Below, one piece after another: positions 1 through 8,414 of a stretch of 64,000 nt of DNA (the first letter of the stretch is position 1; each line of letters starts with the position of its first letter). The DNA lies in NCBI RefSeq assembly GCF_013407765.1, contig NZ_JACBZD010000002.1:444001-508000 (forward strand), read 5' to 3'. The stretch is from Allostreptomyces psammosilenae. Lineage in GTDB: Bacteria > Actinomycetota > Actinomycetes > Streptomycetales > Streptomycetaceae. The position numbers and the translations under genes are program-made. Under the pieces are notes generated by a model that did no database searches, was not told the DNA's origin, and saw only the letters and a program-made list of their open reading frames with translations.

Positions 1-153
1 GTCCATGGACTCCTTGAACCCGCTCGGCGCGACGGTGATCCGTGGTGGGCGGGAGGAGAAGGCCGGGCGGGGTGCGGCCATCGCGGGGGCGCCGGAGAGG
101 GCGGGCGGGGCGGGCGGGATGGGCCGGACGGGGAGGATGCGGGGGGCGTTCAT
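1..153 (-). CDS. Glycerate kinase, N-terminal fragment cut by the window edge
   Basis: The start codon ATG at 153 follows an AGGAG ribosome binding site 6-7 bases upstream. The reading frame stays open to base 1, giving about 51 residues. After a proline/alanine-rich leader the translation runs into RITVAPSGFKESMD, which matches the conserved N-terminus of glycerate kinases (pattern I-APD-SFKESLSA). The family phosphorylates glycerate to 2- or 3-phosphoglycerate with ATP in the cytoplasm. The gene lies 100 bases downstream of the SLC13 permease on the same strand, so it is probably the last visible member of the sensor kinase-regulator-permease run, and the permease may bring in glycerate or a related acid (inference). 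The rest of the gene is outside the window. Confidence 0.75.
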   Translation of the reverse strand, partial: MNAPRILPVRPIPPAPPALSGAPAMAAPRPAFSSRPPRITVAPSGFKESMD

Positions 154-253
154 GAGGGCTCCTGGTGAACGGGGTGGGGTGGAGGGCTGGGGGGCCGGTG
201 GCGCGGTGCGGGCCGGTGGCGCGGTGCGGGGCGGTCAGCGGGGCTGGGGGCGG

Positions 254-1945
254 TCAGCGGGGTGGTACGCCGAGCAGCGGCCAGACGCCCACGGCGAAGG
301 CCAGCACGATGCCGGCGGTGACCGGCGCGAGCACCGCGGAGAGGCGGAGGAGGTCGCCCCGGGTGTAGGTGGGGGCGCCGTCCACGTCGGAGAAGAGCGC
401 GACGGCCTTGGCGGAGGAGGGCAGGGTGTGGCAGAAGCCGGCCGCGGCGGTGGAGGCCAGCGCGGCGGCCACCGGGTTCACCCCCGCCGTCGCGGCGGCG
501 GCCACGACCAGCGGCACCAGCACCGACGACCGGGCCGAGCGGGACTGGACGAGCAGGTGGGCGAGGGTGGAGACGGCCACCACTCCGGCCAGGAAGACCA
601 CGGGCGGGGCGTCCGCCGCGGGCCGGGGGAGCTGGGAGGTCAGCCACTCGGCCGCGCCGGAGGCGGTGAGGGCCGTGCCCATCGCCATGGTGACCGCCAT
701 GAACAGCAGCAGCGACCAGGGCACGCCGCGCAGGGCGTCCTTCAGCCGGACCGTGCCGACCCGGGGAGCGGTGATCACCACCGCGCCAACCAGGGCGACG
801 AGCGCCGGGGAGAGGCCGTGCAGCGGTTCGCTGCACCACAGCAGCACCACGGTGGCCAGCAGCGCGGCGGTCCGGGCCTGGGCGGGGGAGAGCGGGCCGG
901 TGAGCGGGGAGCCGGGATCCGACCCGCTGCCCTTGCCGGTCCCCTCGGCGCCGGTGGCCGCCCCCTGCCGGGCGGCGGTGAAGGCCTGGGCGGACAGGGC
1001 GACCGGGGCTCGGCGGTCCGCGCGCCGGGTGGTCAGCAGCAGCACCAGCTCGGCCGCCACGTGCGAGCTGACCAGTGCCAGCGGCAGGCCGAGCAGCAGC
1101 CACCGCACGAAGCCGATGCCCGCGCCGGTCGCCTCCTCCAGCACCCGCGCGGTGATCAGATGGGCGCCCGCACCGATCAGGGTGGCGACCGCGGACAGCA
1201 GGATCACCGTCGGGAAGAGCAGGGCGAGGGCGCGCACCAGCCGGGGGCGGTCGCGCAGGGCGGTGGCCATCGCGGCGAAGACCGGCAGCGCCATGGCGGC
1301 GCGCCCGGAAGTGGAGGGTATCGCCAGGGCGCTGACCACCAGCGCCGCCGTGGTCAGGTGCACCAGGCGGCGGGGCGTTCCGGCGTCGGAGACCAGGAAC
1401 ACGGTGGCCCGGAGCGCCAGCCCGGAGCGGGTGACCCCGGCCGCCAGCACGAAGGCGCAGATCAACAGCCAGATCGTCTCACCGCCCAGCCCGGCGAAGA
1501 GCTGGTCGCCGCTCAGCACGCCGGTGGTGGCGAGCGCCAGGCCGGCGCCGAGGGCGATGTAGGTGTCGTCGACCCGGGTGAGCGTCCAGGCGGCGGTTGC
1601 GGCGGCGAAGACCAGCAGGGTCGTCCGCCCCTCCGGGGAGAGCGCGCCGCCGGCGGTGGCCCGCCACAGCCACAGCAGCAGCGCCCCGACGGCGAGGACG
1701 CCGACGACGGTGGCCAGCCGGCGGAGACCGGGGCGGGGGCCCCGGCCCCGCCGCGGGGGCTTGGTCTCGGGCTCGGTGCCGGTGGGGGCGGCGGTGGCGG
1801 GGCCGGTCGCCGCCTCGGCGGCGTGGGGCGTGTGCCCGAGATTCGGCCGAGGGGCCGGCCGCGGGGCCGGCTGAGGGGTGGGCTGGGGGGCCGACTGGGG
1901 GGTGGGCGAGGGGCGAGAGGCCGGGCGGGTGGCGGTGGTGTTCAT
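254..1945 (-). CDS. SLC13 (DASS)-type anion permease
   Basis: Predicted 563-residue inner-membrane transporter. Residues 1-75 are a Pro/Ala-rich cytoplasmic leader. After that come about a dozen hydrophobic segments arranged as in divalent-anion:Na+ symporters and SLC13-like permeases, including a conserved-looking segment near GGETIWLLICAFVLAAGV and a serine/threonine-rich stretch SARSSVLVPLVVAAA in the second half. The family moves dicarboxylates, citrate, sulfate or related anions; the substrate cannot be read from sequence. I chose ATG 1945 over the upstream start at 1963 because GAGG lies about 10 bases before it. It follows the response regulator gene by 78 bases and precedes glycerate kinase, so its expression is probably set by the adjacent two-component system. 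Confidence 0.8.
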   Translation of the reverse strand: MNTTATRPASRPSPTPQSAPQPTPQPAPRPAPRPNLGHTPHAAEAATGPATAAPTGTEPETKPPRRGRGPRPGLRRLATVVGVLAVGALLLWLWRATAGGALSPEGRTTLLVFAAATAAWTLTRVDDTYIALGAGLALATTGVLSGDQLFAGLGGETIWLLICAFVLAAGVTRSGLALRATVFLVSDAGTPRRLVHLTTAALVVSALAIPSTSGRAAMALPVFAAMATALRDRPRLVRALALLFPTVILLSAVATLIGAGAHLITARVLEEATGAGIGFVRWLLLGLPLALVSSHVAAELVLLLTTRRADRRAPVALSAQAFTAARQGAATGAEGTGKGSGSDPGSPLTGPLSPAQARTAALLATVVLLWCSEPLHGLSPALVALVGAVVITAPRVGTVRLKDALRGVPWSLLLFMAVTMAMGTALTASGAAEWLTSQLPRPAADAPPVVFLAGVVAVSTLAHLLVQSRSARSSVLVPLVVAAAATAGVNPVAAALASTAAAGFCHTLPSSAKAVALFSDVDGAPTYTRGDLLRLSAVLAPVTAGIVLAFAVGVWPLLGVPPR

Positions 1946-2023
1946 GGTGAACAGCCTCGCCACGGGGGTTGAGGTGGCGGTGAACGCTCGATGAGCGTCC
2001 GTTCATCTGCCGGGGCGTGCCCC

Positions 2024-2686
2024 TCAGGGCATGCGGTAGCCCATGCCGCGCACGGTCTCCACGCGGTGCGCGCCCAGCTTGCGCCGGAGCGCCCGCACGT
2101 AGACGTCCACGATGTTGGAGCCGGGGTCGAAGTCGTAGCCCCAGACGTGGGAGAGGATCTGTTCCCGGGACAGCACCTGCCCGGGGTGGCGCAGGAACAT
2201 CTCCAGCAGCACGAACTCGCGGGCCGTCAGGTCCACCGTGCGGCCCTGCACCTGGGCGCGCCGGGTGCGCAGGTCCAGGGCGAGGTCGGCGGAGCGCAGC
2301 ACGGTGACCTCCGGGGCGCGGGCGGCGGAGCGCAGCCGCAGCCGCACCCGGGCGAGCAGCTCCTCGAAGCGGAACGGCTTGGTCATCCAGTCGTCGGCGC
2401 CGCCTTCCAGGCCGGCGACGGTGTCCCGGACCGAGTCCCGCGCGGTCAGCACGATGACGGGCGTGGTGACGTGGGCCTCCCGCATGGTGCGCAGGATGGT
2501 GAAGCCGTCCTTGCCGGGCAGGCCGATGTCCAGGACGACGAGGTCGAAGGAGCCGGTCATCGTCCAGTCCAGGGCGGTGGTGCCGTCCGGGGCGACGGAG
2601 GTGGTGAAGCCGTTGGCGCGCAGGCCCTTCTCGACGAAGCGGGCGATGCGCTCCTCGTCCTCCGCGATGAGGATGCGGCCGGTCAT
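2024..2686 (-). CDS. OmpR-family response regulator
   Basis: 220-residue DNA-binding regulator. The receiver domain covers residues 1-120 with the acidic pocket at E9/D10, phospho-acceptor Asp53, the conserved Thr of VLTA at 81 and Lys103. A winged-helix Trans_reg_C domain follows (LTAREFVLLEMFLRHPGQ, then SREQILSHVWGYDF, ending VETVRGMGYRMP). Its ATG overlaps the stop of the upstream kinase gene as ATGA, so the two are translationally coupled. Phosphorylation by that kinase should control promoter binding, most likely at the small-secreted-protein/kinase operon and the permease downstream. Confidence 0.93.
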   Translation of the reverse strand: MTGRILIAEDEERIARFVEKGLRANGFTTSVAPDGTTALDWTMTGSFDLVVLDIGLPGKDGFTILRTMREAHVTTPVIVLTARDSVRDTVAGLEGGADDWMTKPFRFEELLARVRLRLRSAARAPEVTVLRSADLALDLRTRRAQVQGRTVDLTAREFVLLEMFLRHPGQVLSREQILSHVWGYDFDPGSNIVDVYVRALRRKLGAHRVETVRGMGYRMP

Positions 2687-4953
2687 CTGTGCGGTCCCTC
2701 GTTCTGGTGGGGGCTCTGGTCGGGGCTCTGATCGGGCGGGTGGGGGTGTGCGGCCGGGGCGAAGGGGTCGCCCAGCGGATCGGCGAACGGATCGACCGAG
2801 CCGACGGCGTAGCCGGGGGCGGGCGGGCCGCCCGCCGGGGGGCGCCCGTGGTCGGTGCCGTCGGCGGGCCAGGGCAGGGCGTCCCGGAACGGGTCGACGG
2901 CGGGATTCCAGGCGGTCGTCCCGGCCGGCTGATCGGTGCCGTGCCGGGTCCACACACCGGCGGGCCCCTCCTCGAACCGCTCCGGCCAGTGCGGCAGCAG
3001 CAGCTCGAAGGTGGCCCCGCCACCGGGGGTGTCGGTCACCCGGACGGTGCCGCCGTGCCCGAGGGCGATCGCCCGGACGATGGCCAGGCCGAGCCCGGCG
3101 CCGGGCCGGTGGCGGGAGGCCAGCGAGGTCACGGTGGTGGTCTCGCCCTGACCGGTGCTGCGGGCGAACCGCCCGAAGATCCGCTCGCGGTCCCGGGGAG
3201 GGACGCCGGGGCCGGTGTCGATGACCCGCAGGACGAGGTGGTGGGTGGCCGCCGCGCCGTCGCCGCTCACGGCCACGACGGCCCGGGGCCGGTCGGCGTC
3301 GTCGGTGGGGACGGGGGCGGAGGCGGCCGGGCAGGGGGAGGCGCCGGGCCCCGGCCCGGGCAGTGGGGCGGGGACGATCTGCGACCCGATCCGGACCTCG
3401 TCCCCCGGCGCGGTGTGCTGGACGGCGTTCTGGGCGAGCTGCACCAGGGCCTGGGTGACCCGCTGCGGGTCCACCCACACCAGGCCCTCCCCTATCGAGT
3501 CCAGCACCCAGCGGCGCTCGCCGAGCGCCCGCGCCTTGGCGTAGACGTCGCTGGTCAGCTCGGCCAGCTCCACGGGGCCGGTGCGCACGAAGTCGCTCCG
3601 CTCGGACTTGGCCAGCAGCAGGAGGTCCTCGACGATGCGGCTCATCCGGTCCAGTTCGTCCATCACCAGGCGGATGGTCTCCTCCCGCTCCCGCGGGTCG
3701 TCGTCGAGCAGTTCGAGGTGGCCGCGGACGATGGTGATCGGGGTGCGCAGCTCGTGGCCGGCGTCGTCGACGAACTGGCGCTGCGCGGCGAAGGCGCCCT
3801 CGAGGCGGTCGAGCATCGCGTTGAAGGTCTCGGCGAGCGCGCCGACGTCGTCCGAGGTGGTGACCGGGATCCGGCGGGTGAGCTCCTGCTCGGTGATCCG
3901 GGCGGCGGCCCGGCGCACCACCCGGATCGGGGCGAGGATGCGGCCGGCCACCACCCAGGCCACCAGCGCCCCGCACAGCAGGGCGAACACCGAGACCGCG
4001 ACCATGGCGCGCATCACCGAGGCGACGCCGGCGCGGTCGGCGGAGGTGTCGTAGGCGATGACGAACCAGCCGTCGGGCGCGGGGGCGGCGGAGTCCGGCC
4101 CGGGCAGCGTGAACGGGGTGCGCGCCCAGTGCACCGGGCCGGTGGGGGTGCTGAGCGTCCCGGAGAGCGCCGGGCCGCTCCCGGCCGTGGTGGAGGCGTC
4201 CGAGCCGTGGGCGACGGCGGCGCGCAGCGCCGGGTCGACGGAGAGCCGCTGCCCGGAGGCGTCGTCGGCCACCTGCCCGGACGGCGTCACCCGCTGGACC
4301 AGCAGCCACTGCGGCGGCAGCCCGTCGCGCGCCGGCAGCAGGCCGAAGAGTTCCTCCTCCGGCGCGGGCTGCTGCCGTTCCAGGTGGGTGCGGAGCAGCC
4401 GGCCGGGATCGGTGAAGGCGACCCCGGTGGCCGGATCGACGCCCTGCGCCGCGAAGGAGTGGAACTCCTCGGCCTCCTGCTCCAGCAGGGCGCTGACGTC
4501 GCGCTCCACGTCGGCCAGCAGCAGGGCGCGCAGGATGACGGCGACGGACACCAGGACGGCCGCCATCACCAGCAGCAGCCACAGCAGGATCTGCACGCGG
4601 GCGGGGGTGCGGCGCAGCCGGGAGGCCAGGTCGCCGAGGAGGCGGCGGAGCGTCGCCGGGACCGCCCGCGCCGGGCGTGCCGCGCCGCCGGGAGGGGCGG
4701 TGGTCGGGGCGGCCGGGGCGGCCGAGGCGGCCAGGTCGGTCGGGGTGGTGGCCTCGGGGGTGCCGGCTCCGGTGACCGCCCGCGTGCTCGCTCCGGTGAC
4801 CGCGTCCGCCCGCGTGGCCGCGGGCATGCCGGCGGACGTGGTGGCGCCCGGCAGCGGCGGAGCGCCGTACGCGCCGGCGCTGCCCGGGGCCGGGGGAGTC
4901 GGGGCGGTGGCGGCGGCCGGTTCCGCCGGGTCGTCAGTCGTCCTGGTCGTCAT
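2683..4953 (-). CDS. Membrane sensor histidine kinase
   Basis: About 756 residues, starting at ATG 4953 (MTTRTTDDPAEP). Residues 1-100 are low-complexity Pro/Ala/Thr sequence. TM1 is at about 121-145, an extracytoplasmic sensor domain at about 146-313, TM2 at about 314-338, then a HAMP linker. The phospho-acceptor His400 sits in DDAGHELRTP, and the HATPase_c domain has N, G1 and G2 boxes (QLAQNAVQHTAPGD, VIDTGPGVPP, GAGLGLAIVRAIALGHGG). The C-terminal ~100 residues are proline-rich and disordered. The gene overlaps the upstream small secreted protein by 20 bases and the regulator by 4. The ligand is unknown; the neighbouring permease and glycerate kinase make an organic acid plausible. Confidence 0.9.
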   Translation of the reverse strand: MTTRTTDDPAEPAAATAPTPPAPGSAGAYGAPPLPGATTSAGMPAATRADAVTGASTRAVTGAGTPEATTPTDLAASAAPAAPTTAPPGGAARPARAVPATLRRLLGDLASRLRRTPARVQILLWLLLVMAAVLVSVAVILRALLLADVERDVSALLEQEAEEFHSFAAQGVDPATGVAFTDPGRLLRTHLERQQPAPEEELFGLLPARDGLPPQWLLVQRVTPSGQVADDASGQRLSVDPALRAAVAHGSDASTTAGSGPALSGTLSTPTGPVHWARTPFTLPGPDSAAPAPDGWFVIAYDTSADRAGVASVMRAMVAVSVFALLCGALVAWVVAGRILAPIRVVRRAAARITEQELTRRIPVTTSDDVGALAETFNAMLDRLEGAFAAQRQFVDDAGHELRTPITIVRGHLELLDDDPREREETIRLVMDELDRMSRIVEDLLLLAKSERSDFVRTGPVELAELTSDVYAKARALGERRWVLDSIGEGLVWVDPQRVTQALVQLAQNAVQHTAPGDEVRIGSQIVPAPLPGPGPGASPCPAASAPVPTDDADRPRAVVAVSGDGAAATHHLVLRVIDTGPGVPPRDRERIFGRFARSTGQGETTTVTSLASRHRPGAGLGLAIVRAIALGHGGTVRVTDTPGGGATFELLLPHWPERFEEGPAGVWTRHGTDQPAGTTAWNPAVDPFRDALPWPADGTDHGRPPAGGPPAPGYAVGSVDPFADPLGDPFAPAAHPHPPDQSPDQSPHQNEGPHR

Positions 4954-5395
4954 CACTGGGGGCCCGGTCGGCGCCGGAGCTGGTCGCAGGGGTGTCGTCG
5001 TGGTCGTCGTCCCCGCCGGCGTCGTCCTGGTCGTCGCCCCCGGGGGCCGGCCTCGACGGGCCCTCGGGTGGCGGGCCGCTCGGCGAGGCGGCCGGGGCGT
5101 GGCCCGTGCCGCCCGATGGGGACGGTGCGGCCGGCGCGGTGGGCGCCGTCGGCGGGGACGCGGACGGGGAGGCGGAGGAGGAGGGCCGCGCGCCGGCGGG
5201 CGGGCCGCCGGAGGCGGAGGGGGAGGGTGGTGCCGCACCGGGCGGGGCGCTGGGCGTGGAGCTCTCGCCGACGACCGTGCCGGCGGGGATGGTGGGGGCG
5301 TCCGGACCGCCGGTGATCAGGTAGCTGGCCGTGGCCACGCCCAGCGGGATGGCCACGACGGCGGCGAGGGCGGCGAGCTTGCGGGGCGTCTTCAT
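4934..5395 (-). CDS. Small secreted Pro/Ser-rich protein with acidic tail
   Basis: 153 residues. The N-terminus MKTPRKLAALAAVVAIPLGVATASYL is a typical Sec signal peptide with a KxxRK n-region, but there is no lipobox cysteine. The mature part has no recognisable fold: a Pro/Ser/Ala/Gly-rich region at 45-115 and a C-terminal tail of repeated Asp (GGDDQDDAGGDDDHDD, ending DDDQDD). The end overlaps the histidine kinase start by 20 bases, so both are co-translated. The Asp-rich tail could bind divalent cations or interact with the kinase sensor domain (inference). No strong ribosome binding site precedes ATG 5395, so expression may be low or leaderless. Confidence 0.7.
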   Translation of the reverse strand: MKTPRKLAALAAVVAIPLGVATASYLITGGPDAPTIPAGTVVGESSTPSAPPGAAPPSPSASGGPPAGARPSSSASPSASPPTAPTAPAAPSPSGGTGHAPAASPSGPPPEGPSRPAPGGDDQDDAGGDDDHDDTPATSSGADRAPSDDDQDD

Positions 5396-5431
5396 GGTGC
5401 GAGGGTCGGCTACCCAACCGGTGGGTCGGAT

Positions 5432-5465
5432 GAGCGCCGGATGAAGAAATCCTCATCCGGCGCTC
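5432..5465 (-). terminator. 13-bp perfect hairpin between pmt and the secreted-protein gene
   Basis: GAGCGCCGGATGA is followed after 8 bases by its exact reverse complement. It lies 27 bases past the pmt stop and 37 bases before the next gene on the same strand. There is no U-run, which is normal for actinomycete terminators. A second short palindrome (ACCCA-N5-TGGGT, 5412-5426) is closer to the secreted-protein start and could be an operator. Confidence 0.55.
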
Positions 5466-5491
5466 CGCCGGCCCGGCGGCCACCCCGCCGG

Positions 5492-7693
5492 TCAGATCCA
5501 GGTGCGCAGCCACATCAGGTCACGCCAGGAATCCATGGGGATGGTCTGGCCGGTGAAGATCGGCCAGAAGGCGACGAAGTTCAGGACGATCGCCGCCAGC
5601 ACCACGCCCGCCCCGAACGTCCCGACCGCGCGCCGCGTCTCGCCGGCATGGTGCGGCCCGAGCATCGCGCCCAGCATCATCGCCACGGCGAGGCACAGGA
5701 AGGGCACGAACACCACGGCGTAGAAGAGGAAGATCGTGCGCTCCTGGTAGTTGAACCAGGGCAGCAGACCGGCGGCCACCCCGACCAGGATCGCGCCGGC
5801 CCGCCAGTCGCGCCGCGCGGCCCAGCGGTAGAGCAGGTACAGCAGCGCCACGCAGGCCGTCCACCACAGCAGCGGGGTGCCCATCCCCAGCACCTCGCGG
5901 GCGCACTCCTGGGAGGTGCAGCCGTCCTCCCCGTAGCCCGGCGACTCGTAGAAGAAGGACACCGGGCGGCCGAGGACCAGCCAGCTCCACGGGTTGGACT
6001 GGTAGTCGTGGTGCGAGGTCAGGTTGGTGTGGAACTCGAACATCTGGGCGTGGTAGTGCCACAGGCTGCGCAGCGCGGCCGGCACCCACGTCATGTCGAC
6101 GTGCGGCAGCGGGACGGACAGGCCACGGAAGCCGGGCAGCGGCAGCTCCTGCGGGGAGGAGCCGGCGCGGTCGGCGGCCCACTGCCGGTAGTAGCCGTCG
6201 TCGGAGGCGAACCAGCCGACCCAGGAGACCAGGTAGACCACGATGGTGACCGGCACCAGCGCGCCGAACGCCGGCAGGGCGTCGCGCCGCAGCATCGTCC
6301 GGTAGGGGCGCTCCGCGCCGGCGAGGCGGCGGGCGCCCGCGTCCCAGAGCACGATCATGATGCCGAAGGCGGCGACGTAGAACAGGCCGCTCCACTTGGT
6401 GGCGGTGGCGAGGCCCAGGCACAGGCCGCCGGCCAGCCGCCAGGGCCGCCATCCCAGCCGGGCCGCGGTGGCCCGCGCGCTGTCCGGGACGTCCCCGACC
6501 AGGTCGGCGAGGCGCCCACGGGAGCGGTCCCGGTCGATCAGCAGGCAGCCGAAGCCGGCCAGCACCCAGAACATCAGCACGCCGTCCAGCAGCGCCGTGC
6601 GGCTCATCACCAGGTGCAGGCCGTCCACGGTCATCAGCAGGGCGGCCAGGCAGCCCAGCATGGTGGAGCGGAACAGCCGGCGGCCGATGCGCGCCAGCAT
6701 CAGCACCGAGAGCGTGCCGAGGACGGCCACCGCGATCCGCCAGCCGAACGGATCCATGCCGAACAGCCACTCGCCCAGGGCGATCGTCCACTTGCCGACC
6801 GGGGGGTGGACGATGAAGGCCGCGTCGTCGCCGAGCGGGACGCTGGGCGGGGTGGCGAGGATCGCGTCGTTGGCGTTGTCCGGCCAGCTGCTCTCGTAGC
6901 CCCGCTGCAGCAGCGACCAGGCGTCCTTGGCGTAGTACGTCTCGTCGAAGATGACCGCGTGCGGCTGGCCGAGGTTCCACAGCCGCAGCACGCCGGCGAG
7001 GGCCGTGACGAGCAGCGGGCCGATCCAGCCGGCGACGCCCGGCCGGGAGAGCCAGGCGATCGCGACGGCCAGCGCACGCGGGGGAGCGCCGGCCTCGGCC
7101 GGCTCCTCATGGTCGGCCGGTTCGGCGCCGGTGGGCTTCGCCAGGGAGATCGGGGAGGCCCCGGCGGGGGCCGGGGCGACGCCGGCCGGCTCGCCCAGCT
7201 CGGCCGGCTTGGCGAGGTCGACCGGCGGGGCGCCGGCGGCGGGGGCGGCGCCGTCGGAGGGATCCGCGCCGTGCGGCTCCCCGGCCGGCGGGGCGGCGGG
7301 GCGGCGGGGGGTGAACGCCTCCAGGGCCAGCCGCCCCAGCGTCGTCCAGCGGGGCTGCCGCTCCGGCGCCGGGGGCACCAGTCGGTCACGGAGCGTGGCG
7401 CCGGCCGGTGCCGCGTGGGCGTCCCACGCCCGCGCGCCGCCCGACGGTGCCGGCACGGCCGGTGCCGGCCCGCCCGACGGCGCCGAGGCCGTCGACGAGG
7501 GCGCCGGCGCGGCCCCGCCGCCGGACCCGGCCACGGAGCCGGCCCCGGCGGGTGCGGCTGACGGGTGCGCTCCGCCGTGCGCGCGGCCGTCTCGTGGGCC
7601 GGTCGGCGGCGGACCGCAGGGGGAACCCGACGCGGCGGCACGATTCTCCTGCGTGTCCGCGGACGCGGATCCGGTCGAGGTGTCGCTGGTCAC
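5492..7693 (-). CDS. pmt: Protein O-mannosyltransferase (Pmt, GT39 family)
   Basis: 733-residue polytopic membrane glycosyltransferase that moves mannose from polyprenyl-phosphate-mannose to Ser/Thr of proteins exported by Sec. Residues 1-205 are a Pro/Ala/Gly-rich extension, unusually long for the family, in which about 520-600 residues is common. The first transmembrane helix is near 222-240. The catalytic Asp-Glu pair is D250/E251 in VIFDETYYAKDAWSLL, in the first extracytoplasmic loop. Later conserved segments include HPPVGKW, SRTALLDGVLMFWVL and a C-terminal PMT 4-TM region with NYQERTIFLFY. The start is GTG 7693 without a clear ribosome binding site, so the true start may be internal. 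In S. coelicolor, as I recall, pmt lies beside rsmI; here a GNAT/TetR pair separates them. Confidence 0.9.
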   Translation of the reverse strand: MTSDTSTGSASADTQENRAAASGSPCGPPPTGPRDGRAHGGAHPSAAPAGAGSVAGSGGGAAPAPSSTASAPSGGPAPAVPAPSGGARAWDAHAAPAGATLRDRLVPPAPERQPRWTTLGRLALEAFTPRRPAAPPAGEPHGADPSDGAAPAAGAPPVDLAKPAELGEPAGVAPAPAGASPISLAKPTGAEPADHEEPAEAGAPPRALAVAIAWLSRPGVAGWIGPLLVTALAGVLRLWNLGQPHAVIFDETYYAKDAWSLLQRGYESSWPDNANDAILATPPSVPLGDDAAFIVHPPVGKWTIALGEWLFGMDPFGWRIAVAVLGTLSVLMLARIGRRLFRSTMLGCLAALLMTVDGLHLVMSRTALLDGVLMFWVLAGFGCLLIDRDRSRGRLADLVGDVPDSARATAARLGWRPWRLAGGLCLGLATATKWSGLFYVAAFGIMIVLWDAGARRLAGAERPYRTMLRRDALPAFGALVPVTIVVYLVSWVGWFASDDGYYRQWAADRAGSSPQELPLPGFRGLSVPLPHVDMTWVPAALRSLWHYHAQMFEFHTNLTSHHDYQSNPWSWLVLGRPVSFFYESPGYGEDGCTSQECAREVLGMGTPLLWWTACVALLYLLYRWAARRDWRAGAILVGVAAGLLPWFNYQERTIFLFYAVVFVPFLCLAVAMMLGAMLGPHHAGETRRAVGTFGAGVVLAAIVLNFVAFWPIFTGQTIPMDSWRDLMWLRTWI

Positions 7694-7766
7694 CGGGCCA
7701 TCGTATGGGCGTACTTGTCGCCGGGAAGTGCTTCGGCCCCGTTCGCGTGCCGACCGCCGCCCGTCG

Positions 7767-8279
7767 TCAGGTCAGGCGGAGGTCGAAGCGCTGCTCCGTC
7801 AGCCGCGCGCCCCACTTGTCCACCGGCCGGGACTCGGTGAGCCGGAAGCCGGCCTGGTCGTACAGGTGGCGGGAGGCCGGCAGGCCGGCCGTGGTCCACA
7901 GGAAGACGCCGCGGAAGCCGCGAGCGCGGGCGTAGTCCAGCGCCTCGGTGAGCAGCCGGCGGCCGAGCCCGGCGCCGCGGACGCTGGGGTCGACGAGGAA
8001 CCAGCGGAGCTGACCGGTCCGGTCGTCGGCGCGGGTCAGGCCGATCGCGCCGACGACCGCGCCGTCCGCCTCGGCGATCCACAGCCGTCCGGCGGCGTCG
8101 CCCTCGGTCACCCGGGCCAGCGCGAAGTCGGCCAGACCGGAGGCGACGTACGCCTCCACGGTCTGGTCCCAGTTCTGCTCCCGGGCGTACAGCACGCCGT
8201 GCAGCCGGGTCACCGCGCCGAGGTCGCCGGGCTGGTCGCCGGGCCGGACGCGGACGGTCGGGAGCGTGGATGTCGTCAT
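7767..8279 (-). CDS. GNAT-family N-acetyltransferase
   Basis: 170 residues from ATG 8279, preceded by GGAGG at 8 bases. It has the GNAT core: the beta-4 strand LRWFLVDPSVRG, then the acetyl-CoA pyrophosphate loop R-G-A-G-L-G-R-R-L (Q/RxxGxG/A motif), and the C-terminal SRHLYDQAGFRLTESR. The substrate is not predictable; similar stand-alone enzymes acetylate small amines or drugs. It is transcribed away from the adjacent tetR gene, with a perfect palindrome between them, so it is probably the gene that regulator controls. Confidence 0.88.
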   Translation of the reverse strand: MTTSTLPTVRVRPGDQPGDLGAVTRLHGVLYAREQNWDQTVEAYVASGLADFALARVTEGDAAGRLWIAEADGAVVGAIGLTRADDRTGQLRWFLVDPSVRGAGLGRRLLTEALDYARARGFRGVFLWTTAGLPASRHLYDQAGFRLTESRPVDKWGARLTEQRFDLRLT

Positions 8280-8379
8280 GTCGGTCACCTCCGGGGCGAT
8301 GCCTGTCGCTTCGCCGCGTCGTTCCGTCTCGACCACTCGCTCCGCCGGGCCCGGTCACCGTGCGCGACGGCGAGCCCAG

Positions 8380-8403
8380 CCACTGAAACGAGTGTTTCAG
8401 TGG
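8380..8403. promoter_or_regulatory. 24-bp operator palindrome between GNAT and TetR genes
   Basis: A perfect inverted repeat, CCACTGAAAC-GAGT-GTTTCAGTGG. It lies 101 bases from the GNAT start and 11 bases before the TetR start, overlapping that gene's GGAGG. Size, symmetry and position fit a TetR dimer site giving autorepression and control of the GNAT gene. Confidence 0.75.
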
Positions 8404-8414
8404 AGGATAGTCGC

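Noticed and set aside
5-1972. A 655-residue plus-strand open frame over the permease gene
   Set aside because: Arg/Gly-rich translation without domains; it is the antisense of the SLC13 gene. In this high-GC sequence most frames stay open.
4058-7561. A 1167-residue plus-strand open frame
   Set aside because: It covers the pmt gene, the secreted-protein gene and part of the kinase in antisense, with low-complexity His/Gln/Gly/Arg sequence and no domain.
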